Part shown: piece by piece, positions 1 through 12,142 of the stretch | Numbering within the stretch: position 1 is the stretch's first letter | How the letters are laid out: each line of letters starts with the position of its first letter | NCBI GenBank assembly: GCA_036417435.1 | Contig: JAZAQT010000217.1 | Span: 613,382 to 677,381, forward strand | DNA: 64,000 nucleotides | Source of the DNA: Inia geoffrensis | Taxonomy: Eukaryota > Chordata > Mammalia > Artiodactyla > Iniidae | Direction: 5' to 3' | The notes under the pieces: model-generated | The model's input: only the letters and a program-made list of their open reading frames with translations | Told to the model about the DNA's origin: nothing | Databases searched by the model: none | Translations under genes and position numbers: made by a program

Positions 1-1033
1 AGGATTCGGGTTAGGGTTAGGGTTAGGGAATGGAGAGGGATTAGGGTACAGGTTAGGGTACGACAATGCTTAAGGGTTAGCGTAAGTGTGAGGGCACGAG
101 TTAGTGTTGGTGTACTGGTTAAGACAACGGCACCGATGAGGGTAAGGCCTCGGAAAAGGGTCACGTTCAGGGTTTCGCTTAGGGTTAGGGTTAGGGAATG
201 GGGAGGGATTAGGGTACAGTTTAGGGTACGACAACGCTTAAGGTTTAGTGTACGTGTGAGGGCACGCGTTAGTGTTGGTGTCTTGGTTAAGATTAGGGCA
301 CGGGTGAGAGTAAGGCCTCGGGTTAGGGTCAGGGTTAGAATTCGGGATAGGTTTAGGGTTAAGGAACGCAGAGGGATTAGGGTACAGCTTAGGGTACGAC
401 AGTGTTTAAGGGTTAACGTTCGTGTGAGGACAAGGGTTAGTGTTAGTGTCCTGGTTAAGATTAGGGCACGGGTGAGTGTAAGGCTTCGGGTGAGGGTCAG
501 GTTTAGGATTCGGGTTAGGGTTAGGATTAGGGAATGGAGAGGGATTAGGGTACAGGTTAGGGTTCGACAATGCTTAAGGGTTAGCGCACGTTTGAGGGCA
601 TGAGTTAGTGTTTGTGTACTGGTTAAGATTAGGGCATTGGTTAGGGTAGGGCATCGGAAGAGGGTCAGGTTTAGGGATGGGGTTAGGGTTAGGGTTAAGG
701 AATGGGGAGGGATTAGGGTACAGTTTAGGGTACGACAACGATTAAGGGTTAGCGTACGTATGAGGGTACGAGTTAGTGTTGGTGTCCTTGTTAAGATTAG
801 GGCACGGGTGAGGGTAAGGTTTCGGGTGAGGGTCAGGGATAGAATTCGGGTTAGGATTAGGTTTAGGGAATAGGGAGATATTAGGGCACAGTTTAGGGCA
901 CCACAACGCTTAAGGTTTAGCGTACGTGTGAGGTCACTAGTTAGTGTTAGTGTACTGATTACGATTAGGGCACGGGTGAGGGTAAGGCCTCGGAAGAGGG
1001 TCACGTTAAGGGTTAGGGTTAGGGTTAGGGTTA
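1..1033 (+). repeat. Leading partial block: (B end) C E' F'/B D G H
   Basis: Bases 1-25 are the end of a B-like monomer. Monomers start at 26 (C), 194 (E', with D skipped), 362 (F' whose end looks like the B at 4567, a probable hybrid), 530 (D), 698 (G) and 866 (H). From 530 onward this is the start of the first 5219-base super-repeat. Confidence 0.85.
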
Positions 1034-1704
1034 GTTAATGGGGATTGATTAGGGTACAGGTTAGGGTACGGCAATGGCTTAGGGTTGGCGTACGTTAGAG
1101 GACATGGGTTAGTGTTGATGTACTAGTTAAAATTAGGACACGGGTGAGGGTAAAGTTTCGGGTGAGTGTCATGGTTAGGTTTCAGGTTAGGGTTACGGTT
1201 AGGGAATGGAGAAGGATTAGGGTACAGGTTAGGGTACCGCTGCGGTTTAGTGTTAGCGTACGTGTGAGGGCACAAGTTAGTCTTGGTGTCCTGGTTAAGA
1301 TTAGGGCACGGGTGAGGGTAAGGCTTCGGATGAGGGTCAGGGTTAGGATTCGGGTTAGGGTTAGGGTTAGGGAATGGGGAGGTATTAGGGTACAGTTTAG
1401 GGTACGACAACGATTAAGGGTTAGCGTACGTGTGAGGGCACGAGTTAGTGTTGGTGTCCTGGTTAAGATTAGGCACGGGTGAGGGTAAGGTTTCGGGTGA
1501 GGGTCAGGGATAGAATTCGGTTTAGGGTTAGGGTTAGGGAATGGGGAGATATTAGGGCACAGTTTAGGGTACCACAACGCTTAAGGTTTAGCGTATGTGT
1601 GAGGTCACAAGTTAGTGTTAGTGTACTGCTTACGATTAGGGCACGGGTGAGGATAAGGCCTCGGAAGAGGGTCACGTTAAGGGTTAGGGTTAGGTTTAGG
1701 GTTA
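1034..1704 (+). repeat. Short HOR block A B G H
   Basis: Starts are 1034, 1202, 1370 and 1537. The boundary word of A is changed to gttaat. The G monomer has lost one base (gattaggcac for gattagggcac, near 1471) and is 167 long. The same loss is in the copies at 6589 and 11808. Confidence 0.9.
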
Positions 1705-3054
1705 GGGAATGGGGATTGATTAGGGTACAGGTTAGGGTACGGCAATGGCTTAGGGTTGGCGTACGTTAGAGGGCATTGGTTAGTGTTGATGTACTGGTTA
1801 AAATTAGGACACGGGTGAGGGTAAAGTTTCGGATGAGTGTCATGGTTAGGTTTCAGGTTAGGGTTAGGGTTAGGGAATGGGGAGGTATTAGGGTACAGGT
1901 TAGGGTACCGCTGCGGTTTAGTGTTAGCGTACGTTTGAGGGCACGAGTTAGTCTTGGTGTCCTGGTTAAGATTAGGGCACGGGTGAGGGTAAGGCTTCGG
2001 GTGAGGGTCAGGGTTAGGATTCGGGTTAGGGTTAGGGTTAGGGAATGGAGAGGGATTAGGGTACAGGTTAGGGTACGACAATGCTTAAGGGTTAGCGTAA
2101 GTGTGAAGGCACGAGTTAGTGTTGGTGTACTGGTTAAGACAACGGCACCGATGAGGGTAAGGCCTCGGAAAAGGGTCACGTTGAGGGTTTCGCTTAGGGT
2201 TAGGGTTAGGGAATGGGGAGGGATTAGGGTACAGGATAGAGTACGACAATGCTTAAGGGTTAGCGTACGTTTGAGGGCATGAGTTAGTGTTTGTGTACTG
2301 GTTAAGATTAGGGCATTGGTTAGGGTAGGGCATCGGAAGTGGGTCAGGTTTAGGGATGGGGTTAGGGTTAGGGTTAAGGAATGGGGAGGGATTAGGGTAC
2401 AATTTAGGGTATGACAACACTTAAGGTTTAGCGTACGTGTGAGGGCACGAGTTAGTGTTGGTGTCCTGGTTAAGATTAGGGCACAGGTGAGGGTAAGGCT
2501 TCGGGTGAGGGTCAGGGTTAGGATTCGGGTTAGGGCTAGGGTTAAGGAATGCAGAGGGATTAGGGTACAGCTTAGGGTACGACAGTGCTTAAGGGTTAGC
2601 GTTCGTGTGAGGGCAAGGGTTAGTGTTAGTGTCGTTGTTAAGATTAGGGCACGGGTGAGGGTAAGGCTTCGGGTGACGGTCAGTGTTAGGATTCGGGTTA
2701 GGGTTAGGGTTAGGGAATGGGGAGGGATTAGGGTACAGTTTAGGGTACGACAACGATTAAGGGTTAGCGTACGTGTGAGGGCACGAGTTAGTGTTGGTGT
2801 CCTGGTTAAGATTAGGACACGGGTGAGGGTAAGGTTTCGGGTGAGGGTCAGGGATAGAATTCGGGTTAGGGTTAGGGTTAGGGTTAGGGAATGGGGAGAT
2901 ATTAGGGAACAGTTTAGGGTACCACATCGCTTAATATTTAGCGTACGTGTGAGGTCACTAGTTAGTGTTAGTGTACTGCTTACGATTAGGGCACGGGTGA
3001 GGGTAAGGCCTCGGAAGAGGGTCACGTTAAGGGTTAGGGTTAGGGTTAGGGTTA
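1705..3054 (+). repeat. Complete HOR block A-H (1350 bases)
   Basis: Starts are 1705, 1873, 2041, 2209, 2377, 2545, 2713 and 2887. G is 174 bases because its terminal run has four gggtta words instead of three. This block is the piece missing from the third super-repeat copy. Confidence 0.92.
2863..2889 (+). repeat. Perfect telomere-type tract at an expanded G/H junction
   Basis: The usual three gggtta words at the end of G have become four here, which makes the monomer 174 bases long. The same expansion is at 8082-8108. Confidence 0.88.
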
Positions 3055-4398
3055 GGGAATGGGGATTGATTAGGGTACAGGTTAGGGTACGGAAATGGCT
3101 TAGGGTTGGCGTACGTTAGAGGGCATGGGTTAGTGTTGATGTACTGGTTAAAATTAGGACACGGGTTCGGGTAAAGTGTCGGGTGAGTGTCATGGTTAGG
3201 TTTCAGGTTAGGGTTAGGGTTAGGGAATGTAGAGGGATTAGGGTACAGGTTAGTGTACCGCTGCGGTTTCGTGTTAGCGTACGTTTGAGATCACGAGTTA
3301 GTGTTGGTGTCCTGGTTAAGATTAGGGCACGGGTGAGGGTAAGGCTTCGGGTGAGGGTCAGGGTTAGGATTCGGGTTAGGGTTAGTGTTAGGGAATGGAG
3401 AGGGATTAGGGTACAGGTTAGGGTACGACAATGCTTATGGGTTAGCGTAAGTGTGAGGGCACGAGTTAGTGTTGGTGTACTGGTTAAGACAACGGCACCG
3501 ATGAGGGTAAGGCCTCGGAAAAGGGTCACGTTCAGGGTTTCGCTTAGGGTTATTGTTAGGGAATGGGGAGGGATTAGGGTACAGGATAAGGTACGACAAT
3601 GCTTAAGGGTTAGCGTACGTTTGAGGGCATGAGTTAGTGTTTGTGTACTGGTTAAGATTAGGGCATTGGTTAGGGTAGGGCATCGGAAGTGGGTCAGGTT
3701 TAGGGATGGGGTTAGGGTTAGGGTTAAGGAATGGGGATGGATTAGGGTACAATTTAGGGTACGACAACGCTTAAGGTTTAGTGTACGTGTGAGGGCACGC
3801 GTTAGTGTTGGTGTCTTGGTTAAGATTAGGGCACGGGTGAGAGTAAGGCCTCGGGTTAGGGTCAGGGTTAGAATTCGGGATAGGTTTAGGGTTAAGGAAC
3901 GCAGAGGGATTAGGGTACAGCTTAGGGTACGACAGTGTTTAAGGGTTAACGTTCGTGTGAGGACAAGGGTTAGTGTTAGTGTCCTGGTTAAGATTAGGGC
4001 ACGGGTGAGTGTAAGGCTTCGGGTGAGGGTCAGGGTTAGGATTCGGGTTAGGGTTAGGGTTAGGGAATGGGGAGGGATTAGGGTACAGTTTAGGGTACGA
4101 CAACGATTAAGGGTTAGCGTACGTGTGAGGGCACGAGTTAGTGTTGGTGTCCTGGTTAAGATTAGGGCACGGGTGAGGGTAAGGTTTCGGGTGAGGGTCA
4201 GGGATAGAATTCGGTTTAGGGTTAGGGTTAGGGAATGGGGAGATATTAGGGCACAGTTTAGGGTACCACAACGCTTAAGGTTTAGCGTACGTGTGAGGTC
4301 ACAAGTTAGTGTTAGTGTACTGCTTACGATTAGGGCACGGGTGAGGATAAGGCCTCGGAAGAGGGTCACGTTAAGGGTTAGGGTTAGGGTTAGGGTTA
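3055..4398 (+). repeat. Complete HOR block A-H with E' and F'
   Basis: Starts are 3055, 3223, 3391, 3559, 3727, 3895, 4063 and 4231. The E' and F' variants mark this position of the super-repeat. Confidence 0.92.
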
Positions 4399-4401
4399 GG
4401 G
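4375..4401 (+). repeat. Perfect telomere-type tract at an H/A junction (example)
   Basis: Four gggtta words plus ggg give five G3 runs with TTA loops, the classic pattern able to fold as a G-quadruplex. The same 27-base tract is present at most H/A junctions and is the longest uninterrupted telomere repeat I see. Confidence 0.9.
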
Positions 4402-5412
4402 AATGGGGATTGATTAGGGTACAGGTTAGGGTACGGCAATGGCTTAGGGTTGGCGTACGTTAGAGGGCATGGGTTAGTGTTGATGTACTGGTTAAAATTA
4501 GGACACGGGTGAGTGTAAAGTTTCGGGTGAGTGTCATGGATAGGTTTCAGGTTAGGGTTAGGGTTAGGGAATGGAGAGGGATTAGGGTACAGGTTAGGGT
4601 ACCGCTGCGGTTTAGTGTTAGCGTACGTTTCAGGGCACGAGTTAGTCTTGGTGTCCTGGTTAAGATTAGGGCACGGGTGAGGGTAAGGCTTCGGGTGAGG
4701 GTCAGGTTTAGGATTCGGGTTAGGGTTAGGATTAGGGAATGGAGAGGGATTAGGGTACAGGTTAGGGTACGACAATGCTTATGAGTTAGCGTAAGTGTGA
4801 GGGCACGAGTTAGTGTTGGTGTACTGGTTAAGACAACGGCACCGATGAGGGTAAGGCCTCGGAAAAGGGTCACGTTCAGGGTTTCGCTTAGGGTTATTGT
4901 TAGGGAATGGGGAGGGATTAGGGTACAGGATAGGGTACGACAATGCTTAAGGGTTAGCGTACGTTTGAGGGCATGAGTTAGTGTTTGTGTACTGGTTAAG
5001 ATTAGGGCATTGGTTAGGGTAGGGCACCGGAAGTGGGTCAGGTTTAGGGATGGGGTTAGGGTTAGGGTTAAGGAATGGGGAGGGATTAGGGTACAGTTTA
5101 GGGTACGACAACGATTAAGGGTTAGCGTACGTATGAGGGTACGAGTTAGTGTTGGTGTCCTGGTAAAGATAAGGGCACGGGTGAGGGTAAGGTTTCGGGT
5201 GAGTGTCAGGGATAGAATTCGGGTTAGGGTTAGGGTTAGGGTTAGGGAATGGGGAGATATTAGGGCACAGTTTAGGGTACCACAACGCTTAAGGTTTAGC
5301 GTACGTGTGAGGTCACAAGTTAGTGTTAGTGTACTGCTTACGATTAGGGCACGGGTGAGGATAAGGCCTCGGAAGAGGGTCACGTTAAGGGTTAGGGTTA
5401 GGGTTAGGGTTA
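4399..5412 (+). repeat. HOR block A B C D G H
   Basis: Starts are 4399, 4567, 4735, 4903, 5071 and 5245. E and F are skipped between D and G; the G at 5071 is 174 bases. Confidence 0.9.
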
Positions 5413-6252
5413 GGGAACGGGGATTGATTAGGGTACAGGTTAGGGTACGGCAATGGCTTAGGGTTGGCGTACGTTAGGGGGCATGGGTTAGTGTTGATGT
5501 ACTGGTTAAAATTAGGACACGGGTGAGGGTAAAGTTTCGGGTGAGTGTCATGGTTAGGTTTCAGGTTAGGGTTAGGGTTAGGGAATGGAGAGGGATTAGG
5601 GTACAGGTTAGGGTAACGCTGCGGTTTAGTGTTAGCGTAAGTTTGAGGGCACGAGTTAGTCTTGGTGTCCTGGTTAAGATTAGGGCACGGGTGAGGGTAA
5701 GGCTTCGGGTGAGGGTCAGGGTTAGGATTCGGGTTAGGGTTAGGGTTAGGGAATGGAGAGGGATTAGGGTACAGGTTAGGGTTCGACAATGCTTAAGGGT
5801 TAGCGCACGTTTGAGGGCATGAGTTAGTGTTTGTGTACTGGTTAAGATTAGGGCATTGGTTAGGGTAGGGCATCGGAAGAGGGTCAGGTTTAGGGATGGG
5901 GTTAGGGTTAGGGTTAAGGAATGGGGAGGGATTAGGGTACAGTTTAGGGTACGACAACGATTAAGGGTTAGCGTACGTGTGAGGGCACGAGTTAGTGTTG
6001 GTGTCCTTGTTAAGATTAGGGCACGGGTGAGGGTAAGGTTTCGGGTGAGGGTCAGGGATAGAATTCGGGTTAGGATTAGGTTTAGGGAATAGGGAGATAT
6101 TAGGGCACAGTTTAGGGCACCACAACGCTTAAGGTTTAGCGTACGTGTGAGGTCACTAGTTAGTGTTAGTGTACTGATTACGATTAGGGCACGGGTGAGG
6201 GTAAGGCCTCGGAAGAGGGTCACGTTAAGGGTAAGGGTTAGGGTTAGGGTTA
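5413..6252 (+). repeat. HOR block A B D G H
   Basis: Starts are 5413, 5581, 5749, 5917 and 6085. C, E and F are missing. The D at 5749 begins the second 5219-base copy. Confidence 0.9.
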
Positions 6253-6923
6253 GTTAATGGGGATTGATTAGGGTACAGGTTAGGGTACGGCAATGGCTTA
6301 GGGTTGGCGTACGTTAGAGGACATGGGTTAGTGTTGATGTACTAGTTAAAATTAGGACACGGGTGAGGGTAAAGTTTCGGGTGAGTGTCATGGTTAGGTT
6401 TCAGGTTAGGGTTACGGTTAGGGAATGGAGAAGGATTAGGGTACAGGTTAGGGTACCGCTGCGGTTTAGTGTTAGCGTACGTGTGAGGGCACAAGTTAGT
6501 CTTGGTGTCCTGGTTAAGATTAGGGCACGGGTGAGGGTAAGGCTTCGGATGAGGGTCAGGGTTAGGATTCGGGTTAGGGTTAGGGTTAGGGAATGGGGAG
6601 GTATTAGGGTACAGTTTAGGGTACGACAACGATTAAGGGTTAGCGTACGTGTGAGGGCACGAGTTAGTGTTGGTGTCCTGGTTAAGATTAGGCACGGGTG
6701 AGGGTAAGGTTTCGGGTGAGGGTCAGGGATAGAATTCGGTTTAGGGTTAGGGTTAGGGAATGGGGAGATATTAGGGCACAGTTTAGGGTACCACAACGCT
6801 TAAGGTTTAGCGTATGTGTGAGGTCACAAGTTAGTGTTAGTGTACTGCTTACGATTAGGGCACGGGTGAGGATAAGGCCTCGGAAGAGGGTCACGTTAAG
6901 GGTTAGGGTTAGGTTTAGGGTTA
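6253..6923 (+). repeat. Short HOR block A B G H
   Basis: Starts are 6253, 6421, 6589 and 6756. It repeats 1034-1704, including the one-base loss in G. Confidence 0.9.
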
Positions 6924-8273
6924 GGGAATGGGGATTGATTAGGGTACAGGTTAGGGTACGGCAATGGCTTAGGGTTGGCGTACGTTAGAGGGCATTGGTT
7001 AGTGTTGATGTACTGGTTAAAATTAGGACACGGGTGAGGGTAAAGTTTCGGATGAGTGTCATGGTTAGGTTTCAGGTTAGGGTTAGGGTTAGGGAATGGG
7101 GAGGTATTAGGGTACAGGTTAGGGTACCGCTGCGGTTTAGTGTTAGCGTACGTTTGAGGGCACGAGTTAGTCTTGGTGTCCTGGTTAAGATTAGGGCACG
7201 GGTGAGGGTAAGGCTTCGGGTGAGGGTCAGGGTTAGGATTCGGGTTAGGGTTAGGGTTAGGGAATGGAGAGGGATTAGGGTACAGGTTAGGGTACGACAA
7301 TGCTTAAGGGTTAGCGTAAGTGTGAAGGCACGAGTTAGTGTTGGTGTACTGGTTAAGACAACGGCACCGATGAGGGTAAGGCCTCGGAAAAGGGTCACGT
7401 TGAGGGTTTCGCTTAGGGTTAGGGTTAGGGAATGGGGAGGGATTAGGGTACAGGATAGAGTACGACAATGCTTAAGGGTTAGCGTACGTTTGAGGGCATG
7501 AGTTAGTGTTTGTGTACTGGTTAAGATTAGGGCATTGGTTAGGGTAGGGCATCGGAAGTGGGTCAGGTTTAGGGATGGGGTTAGGGTTAGGGTTAAGGAA
7601 TGGGGAGGGATTAGGGTACAATTTAGGGTATGACAACACTTAAGGTTTAGCGTACGTGTGAGGGCACGAGTTAGTGTTGGTGTCCTGGTTAAGATTAGGG
7701 CACAGGTGAGGGTAAGGCTTCGGGTGAGGGTCAGGGTTAGGATTCGGGTTAGGGCTAGGGTTAAGGAATGCAGAGGGATTAGGGTACAGCTTAGGGTACG
7801 ACAGTGCTTAAGGGTTAGCGTTCGTGTGAGGGCAAGGGTTAGTGTTAGTGTCGTTGTTAAGATTAGGGCACGGGTGAGGGTAAGGCTTCGGGTGACGGTC
7901 AGTGTTAGGATTCGGGTTAGGGTTAGGGTTAGGGAATGGGGAGGGATTAGGGTACAGTTTAGGGTACGACAACGATTAAGGGTTAGCGTACGTGTGAGGG
8001 CACGAGTTAGTGTTGGTGTCCTGGTTAAGATTAGGACACGGGTGAGGGTAAGGTTTCGGGTGAGGGTCAGGGATAGAATTCGGGTTAGGGTTAGGGTTAG
8101 GGTTAGGGAATGGGGAGATATTAGGGAACAGTTTAGGGTACCACATCGCTTAATATTTAGCGTACGTGTGAGGTCACTAGTTAGTGTTAGTGTACTGCTT
8201 ACGATTAGGGCACGGGTGAGGGTAAGGCCTCGGAAGAGGGTCACGTTAAGGGTTAGGGTTAGGGTTAGGGTTA
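6924..8273 (+). repeat. Complete HOR block A-H (1350 bases)
   Basis: Starts are 6924, 7092, 7260, 7428, 7596, 7764, 7932 and 8106. It matches 1705-3054, and the translated frames over this stretch are identical in the two copies. Confidence 0.92.
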
Positions 8274-9617
8274 GGGAATGGGGATTGATTAGGGTACAGG
8301 TTAGGGTACGGAAATGGCTTAGGGTTGGCGTACGTTAGAGGGCATGGGTTAGTGTTGATGTACTGGTTAAAATTAGGACACGGGTTCGGGTAAAGTGTCG
8401 GGTGAGTGTCATGGTTAGGTTTCAGGTTAGGGTTAGGGTTAGGGAATGTAGAGGGATTAGGGTACAGGTTAGTGTACCGCTGCGGTTTCGTGTTAGCGTA
8501 CGTTTGAGATCACGAGTTAGTGTTGGTGTCCTGGTTAAGATTAGGGCACGGGTGAGGGTAAGGCTTCGGGTGAGGGTCAGGGTTAGGATTCGGGTTAGGG
8601 TTAGTGTTAGGGAATGGAGAGGGATTAGGGTACAGGTTAGGGTACGACAATGCTTATGGGTTAGCGTAAGTGTGAGGGCACGAGTTAGTGTTGGTGTACT
8701 GGTTAAGACAACGGCACCGATGAGGGTAAGGCCTCGGAAAAGGGTCACGTTCAGGGTTTCGCTTAGGGTTATTGTTAGGGAATGGGGAGGGATTAGGGTA
8801 CAGGATAAGGTACGACAATGCTTAAGGGTTAGCGTACGTTTGAGGGCATGAGTTAGTGTTTGTGTACTGGTTAAGATTAGGGCATTGGTTAGGGTAGGGC
8901 ATCGGAAGTGGGTCAGGTTTAGGGATGGGGTTAGGGTTAGGGTTAAGGAATGGGGATGGATTAGGGTACAATTTAGGGTACGACAACGCTTAAGGTTTAG
9001 TGTACGTGTGAGGGCACGCGTTAGTGTTGGTGTCTTGGTTAAGATTAGGGCACGGGTGAGAGTAAGGCCTCGGGTTAGGGTCAGGGTTAGAATTCGGGAT
9101 AGGTTTAGGGTTAAGGAACGCAGAGGGATTAGGGTACAGCTTAGGGTACGACAGTGTTTAAGGGTTAACGTTCGTGTGAGGACAAGGGTTAGTGTTAGTG
9201 TCCTGGTTAAGATTAGGGCACGGGTGAGTGTAAGGCTTCGGGTGAGGGTCAGGGTTAGGATTCGGGTTAGGGTTAGGGTTAGGGAATGGGGAGGGATTAG
9301 GGTACAGTTTAGGGTACGACAACGATTAAGGGTTAGCGTACGTGTGAGGGCACGAGTTAGTGTTGGTGTCCTGGTTAAGATTAGGGCACGGGTGAGGGTA
9401 AGGTTTCGGGTGAGGGTCAGGGATAGAATTCGGTTTAGGGTTAGGGTTAGGGAATGGGGAGATATTAGGGCACAGTTTAGGGTACCACAACGCTTAAGGT
9501 TTAGCGTACGTGTGAGGTCACAAGTTAGTGTTAGTGTACTGCTTACGATTAGGGCACGGGTGAGGATAAGGCCTCGGAAGAGGGTCACGTTAAGGGTTAG
9601 GGTTAGGGTTAGGGTTA
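8274..9617 (+). repeat. Complete HOR block A-H with E' and F'
   Basis: Starts are 8274, 8442, 8610, 8778, 8946, 9114, 9282 and 9450, matching 3055-4398. Confidence 0.92.
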
Positions 9618-10631
9618 GGGAATGGGGATTGATTAGGGTACAGGTTAGGGTACGGCAATGGCTTAGGGTTGGCGTACGTTAGAGGGCATGGGTTAGTGTT
9701 GATGTACTGGTTAAAATTAGGACACGGGTGAGTGTAAAGTTTCGGGTGAGTGTCATGGATAGGTTTCAGGTTAGGGTTAGGGTTAGGGAATGGAGAGGGA
9801 TTAGGGTACAGGTTAGGGTACCGCTGCGGTTTAGTGTTAGCGTACGTTTCAGGGCACGAGTTAGTCTTGGTGTCCTGGTTAAGATTAGGGCACGGGTGAG
9901 GGTAAGGCTTCGGGTGAGGGTCAGGTTTAGGATTCGGGTTAGGGTTAGGATTAGGGAATGGAGAGGGATTAGGGTACAGGTTAGGGTACGACAATGCTTA
10001 TGGGTTAGCGTAAGTGTGAGGGCACGAGTTAGTGTTGGTGTACTGGTTAAGACAACGGCACCGATGAGGGTAAGGCCTCGGAAAAGGGTCACGTTCAGGG
10101 TTTCGCTTAGGGTTATTGTTAGGGAATGGGGAGGGATTAGGGTACAGGATAGGGTACGACAATGCTTAAGGGTTAGCGTACGTTTGAGGGCATGAGTTAG
10201 TGTTTGTGTACTGGTTAAGATTAGGGCATTGGTTAGGGTAGGGCACCGGAAGTGGGTCAGGTTTAGGGATGGGGTTAGGGTTAGGGTTAAGGAATGGGGA
10301 GGGATTAGGGTACAGTTTAGGGTACGACAACGATTAAGGGTTAGCGTACGTATGAGGGTACGAGTTAGTGTTGGTGTCCTGGTAAAGATAAGGGCACGGG
10401 TGAGGGTAAGGTTTCGGGTGAGTGTCAGGGATAGAATTCGGGTTAGGGTTAGGGTTAGGGTTAGGGAATGGGGAGATATTAGGGCACAGTTTAGGGTACC
10501 ACAACGCTTAAGGTTTAGCGTACGTGTGAGGTCACAAGTTAGTGTTAGTGTACTGCTTACGATTAGGGCACGGGTGAGGATAAGGCCTCGGAAGAGGGTC
10601 ACGTTAAGGGTTAGGGTTAGGGTTAGGGTTA
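9618..10631 (+). repeat. HOR block A B C D G H
   Basis: Starts are 9618, 9786, 9954, 10122, 10290 and 10464. It matches 4399-5412. One small difference is C reading gcttatggg here against gcttatgag there. Confidence 0.9.
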
Positions 10632-11471
10632 GGGAACGGGGATTGATTAGGGTACAGGTTAGGGTACGGCAATGGCTTAGGGTTGGCGTACGTTAGGGGG
10701 CATGGGTTAGTGTTGATGTACTGGTTAAAATTAGGACACGGGTGAGGGTAAAGTTTCGGGTGAGTGTCATGGTTAGGTTTCAGGTTAGGGTTAGGGTTAG
10801 GGAATGGAGAGGGATTAGGGTACAGGTTAGGGTAACGCTGCGGTTTAGTGTTAGCGTAAGTTTGAGGGCACGAGTTAGTCTTGGTGTCCTGGTTAAGATT
10901 AGGGCACGGGTGAGGGTAAGGCTTCGGGTGAGGGTCAGGGTTAGGATTCGGGTTAGGGTTAGGGTTAGGGAATGGAGAGGGATTAGGGTACAGGTTAGGG
11001 TTCGACAATGCTTAAGGGTTAGCGCACGTTTGAGGGCATGAGTTAGTGTTTGTGTACTGGTTAAGATTAGGGCATTGGTTAGGGTAGGGCATCGGAAGAG
11101 GGTCAGGTTTAGGGATGGGGTTAGGGTTAGGGTTAAGGAATGGGGAGGGATTAGGGTACAGTTTAGGGTACGACAACGATTAAGGGTTAGCGTACGTGTG
11201 AGGGCACGAGTTAGTGTTGGTGTCCTTGTTAAGATTAGGGCACGGGTGAGGGTAAGGTTTCGGGTGAGGGTCAGCGATAGAATTCGGGTTAGGATTAGGT
11301 TTAGGGAATAGGGAGATATTAGGGCACAGTTTAGGGCACCACAACGCTTAAGGTTTAGCGTACGTGTGAGGTCACTAGTTAGTGTTAGTGTACTGATTAC
11401 GATTAGGGCACGGGTGAGGGTAAGGCCTCGGAAGAGGGTCACGTTAAGGGTTAGGGTTAGGGTTAGGGTTA
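10632..11471 (+). repeat. HOR block A B D G H
   Basis: Starts are 10632, 10800, 10968, 11136 and 11304. G here has gtcagcgatag, a change private to this copy. Confidence 0.9.
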
Positions 11472-12142
11472 GTTAATGGGGATTGATTAGGGTACAGGTT
11501 AGGGTACGGCAATGGCTTAGGGTTGGCGTACGTTAGAGGACATGGGTTAGTGTTGATGTACTAGTTAAAATTAGGACACGGGTGAGGGTAAAGTTTCGGG
11601 TGAGTGTCATGGTTAGGTTTCAGGTTAGGGTTACGGTTAGGGAATGGAGAAGGATTAGGGTACAGGTTAGGGTACCGCTGCGGTTTAGTGTTAGCGTACG
11701 TGTGAGGGCACAAGTTAGTCTTGGTGTCCTGGTTAAGATTAGGGCACGGGTGAGGGTAAGGCTTCGGGTGAGGGTCAGGGTTAGGATTCGGGTTAGGGTT
11801 AGGGTTAGGGAATGGGGAGGTATTAGGGTACAGTTTAGGGTACGACAACGATTAAGGGTTAGCGTACGTGTGAGGGCACGAGTTAGTGTTGGTGTCCTGG
11901 TTAAGATTAGGCACGGGTGAGGGTAAGGTTTCGGGTGAGGGTCAGGGATAGAATTCGGTTTAGGGTTAGGGTTAGGGAATGGGGAGATATTAGGGCACAG
12001 TTTAGGGTACCACAACGCTTAAGGTTTAGCGTATGTGTGAGGTCACAAGTTAGTGTTAGTGTACTGCTTACGATTAGGGCACGGGTGAGGATAAGGCCTC
12101 GGAAAAGGGTCACGTTAAGGGTTAGGGTTAGGTTTAGGGTTA
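11472..12142 (+). repeat. Short HOR block A B G H
   Basis: Starts are 11472, 11640, 11808 and 11975. This is the third occurrence of the 167-base G. Confidence 0.9.

Larger units (their letters stand above)
530..5748 (+). repeat. 31-monomer super-repeat, copy 1 (5219 bases)
   Basis: The order is D G H / A B G H / A-H / A-H / A B C D G H / A B. Length is 31 x 168, plus two extra gggtta words in the G monomers at 2713 and 5071, minus one base in the G at 1370, giving 5219. These three private length changes recur in copy 2, so the unit was copied as a whole. Confidence 0.92.
5749..10967 (+). repeat. 31-monomer super-repeat, copy 2 (5219 bases)
   Basis: It starts at the D at 5749 and matches copy 1 monomer for monomer at a constant distance of 5219. 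Only scattered single-base differences are visible. Confidence 0.92.
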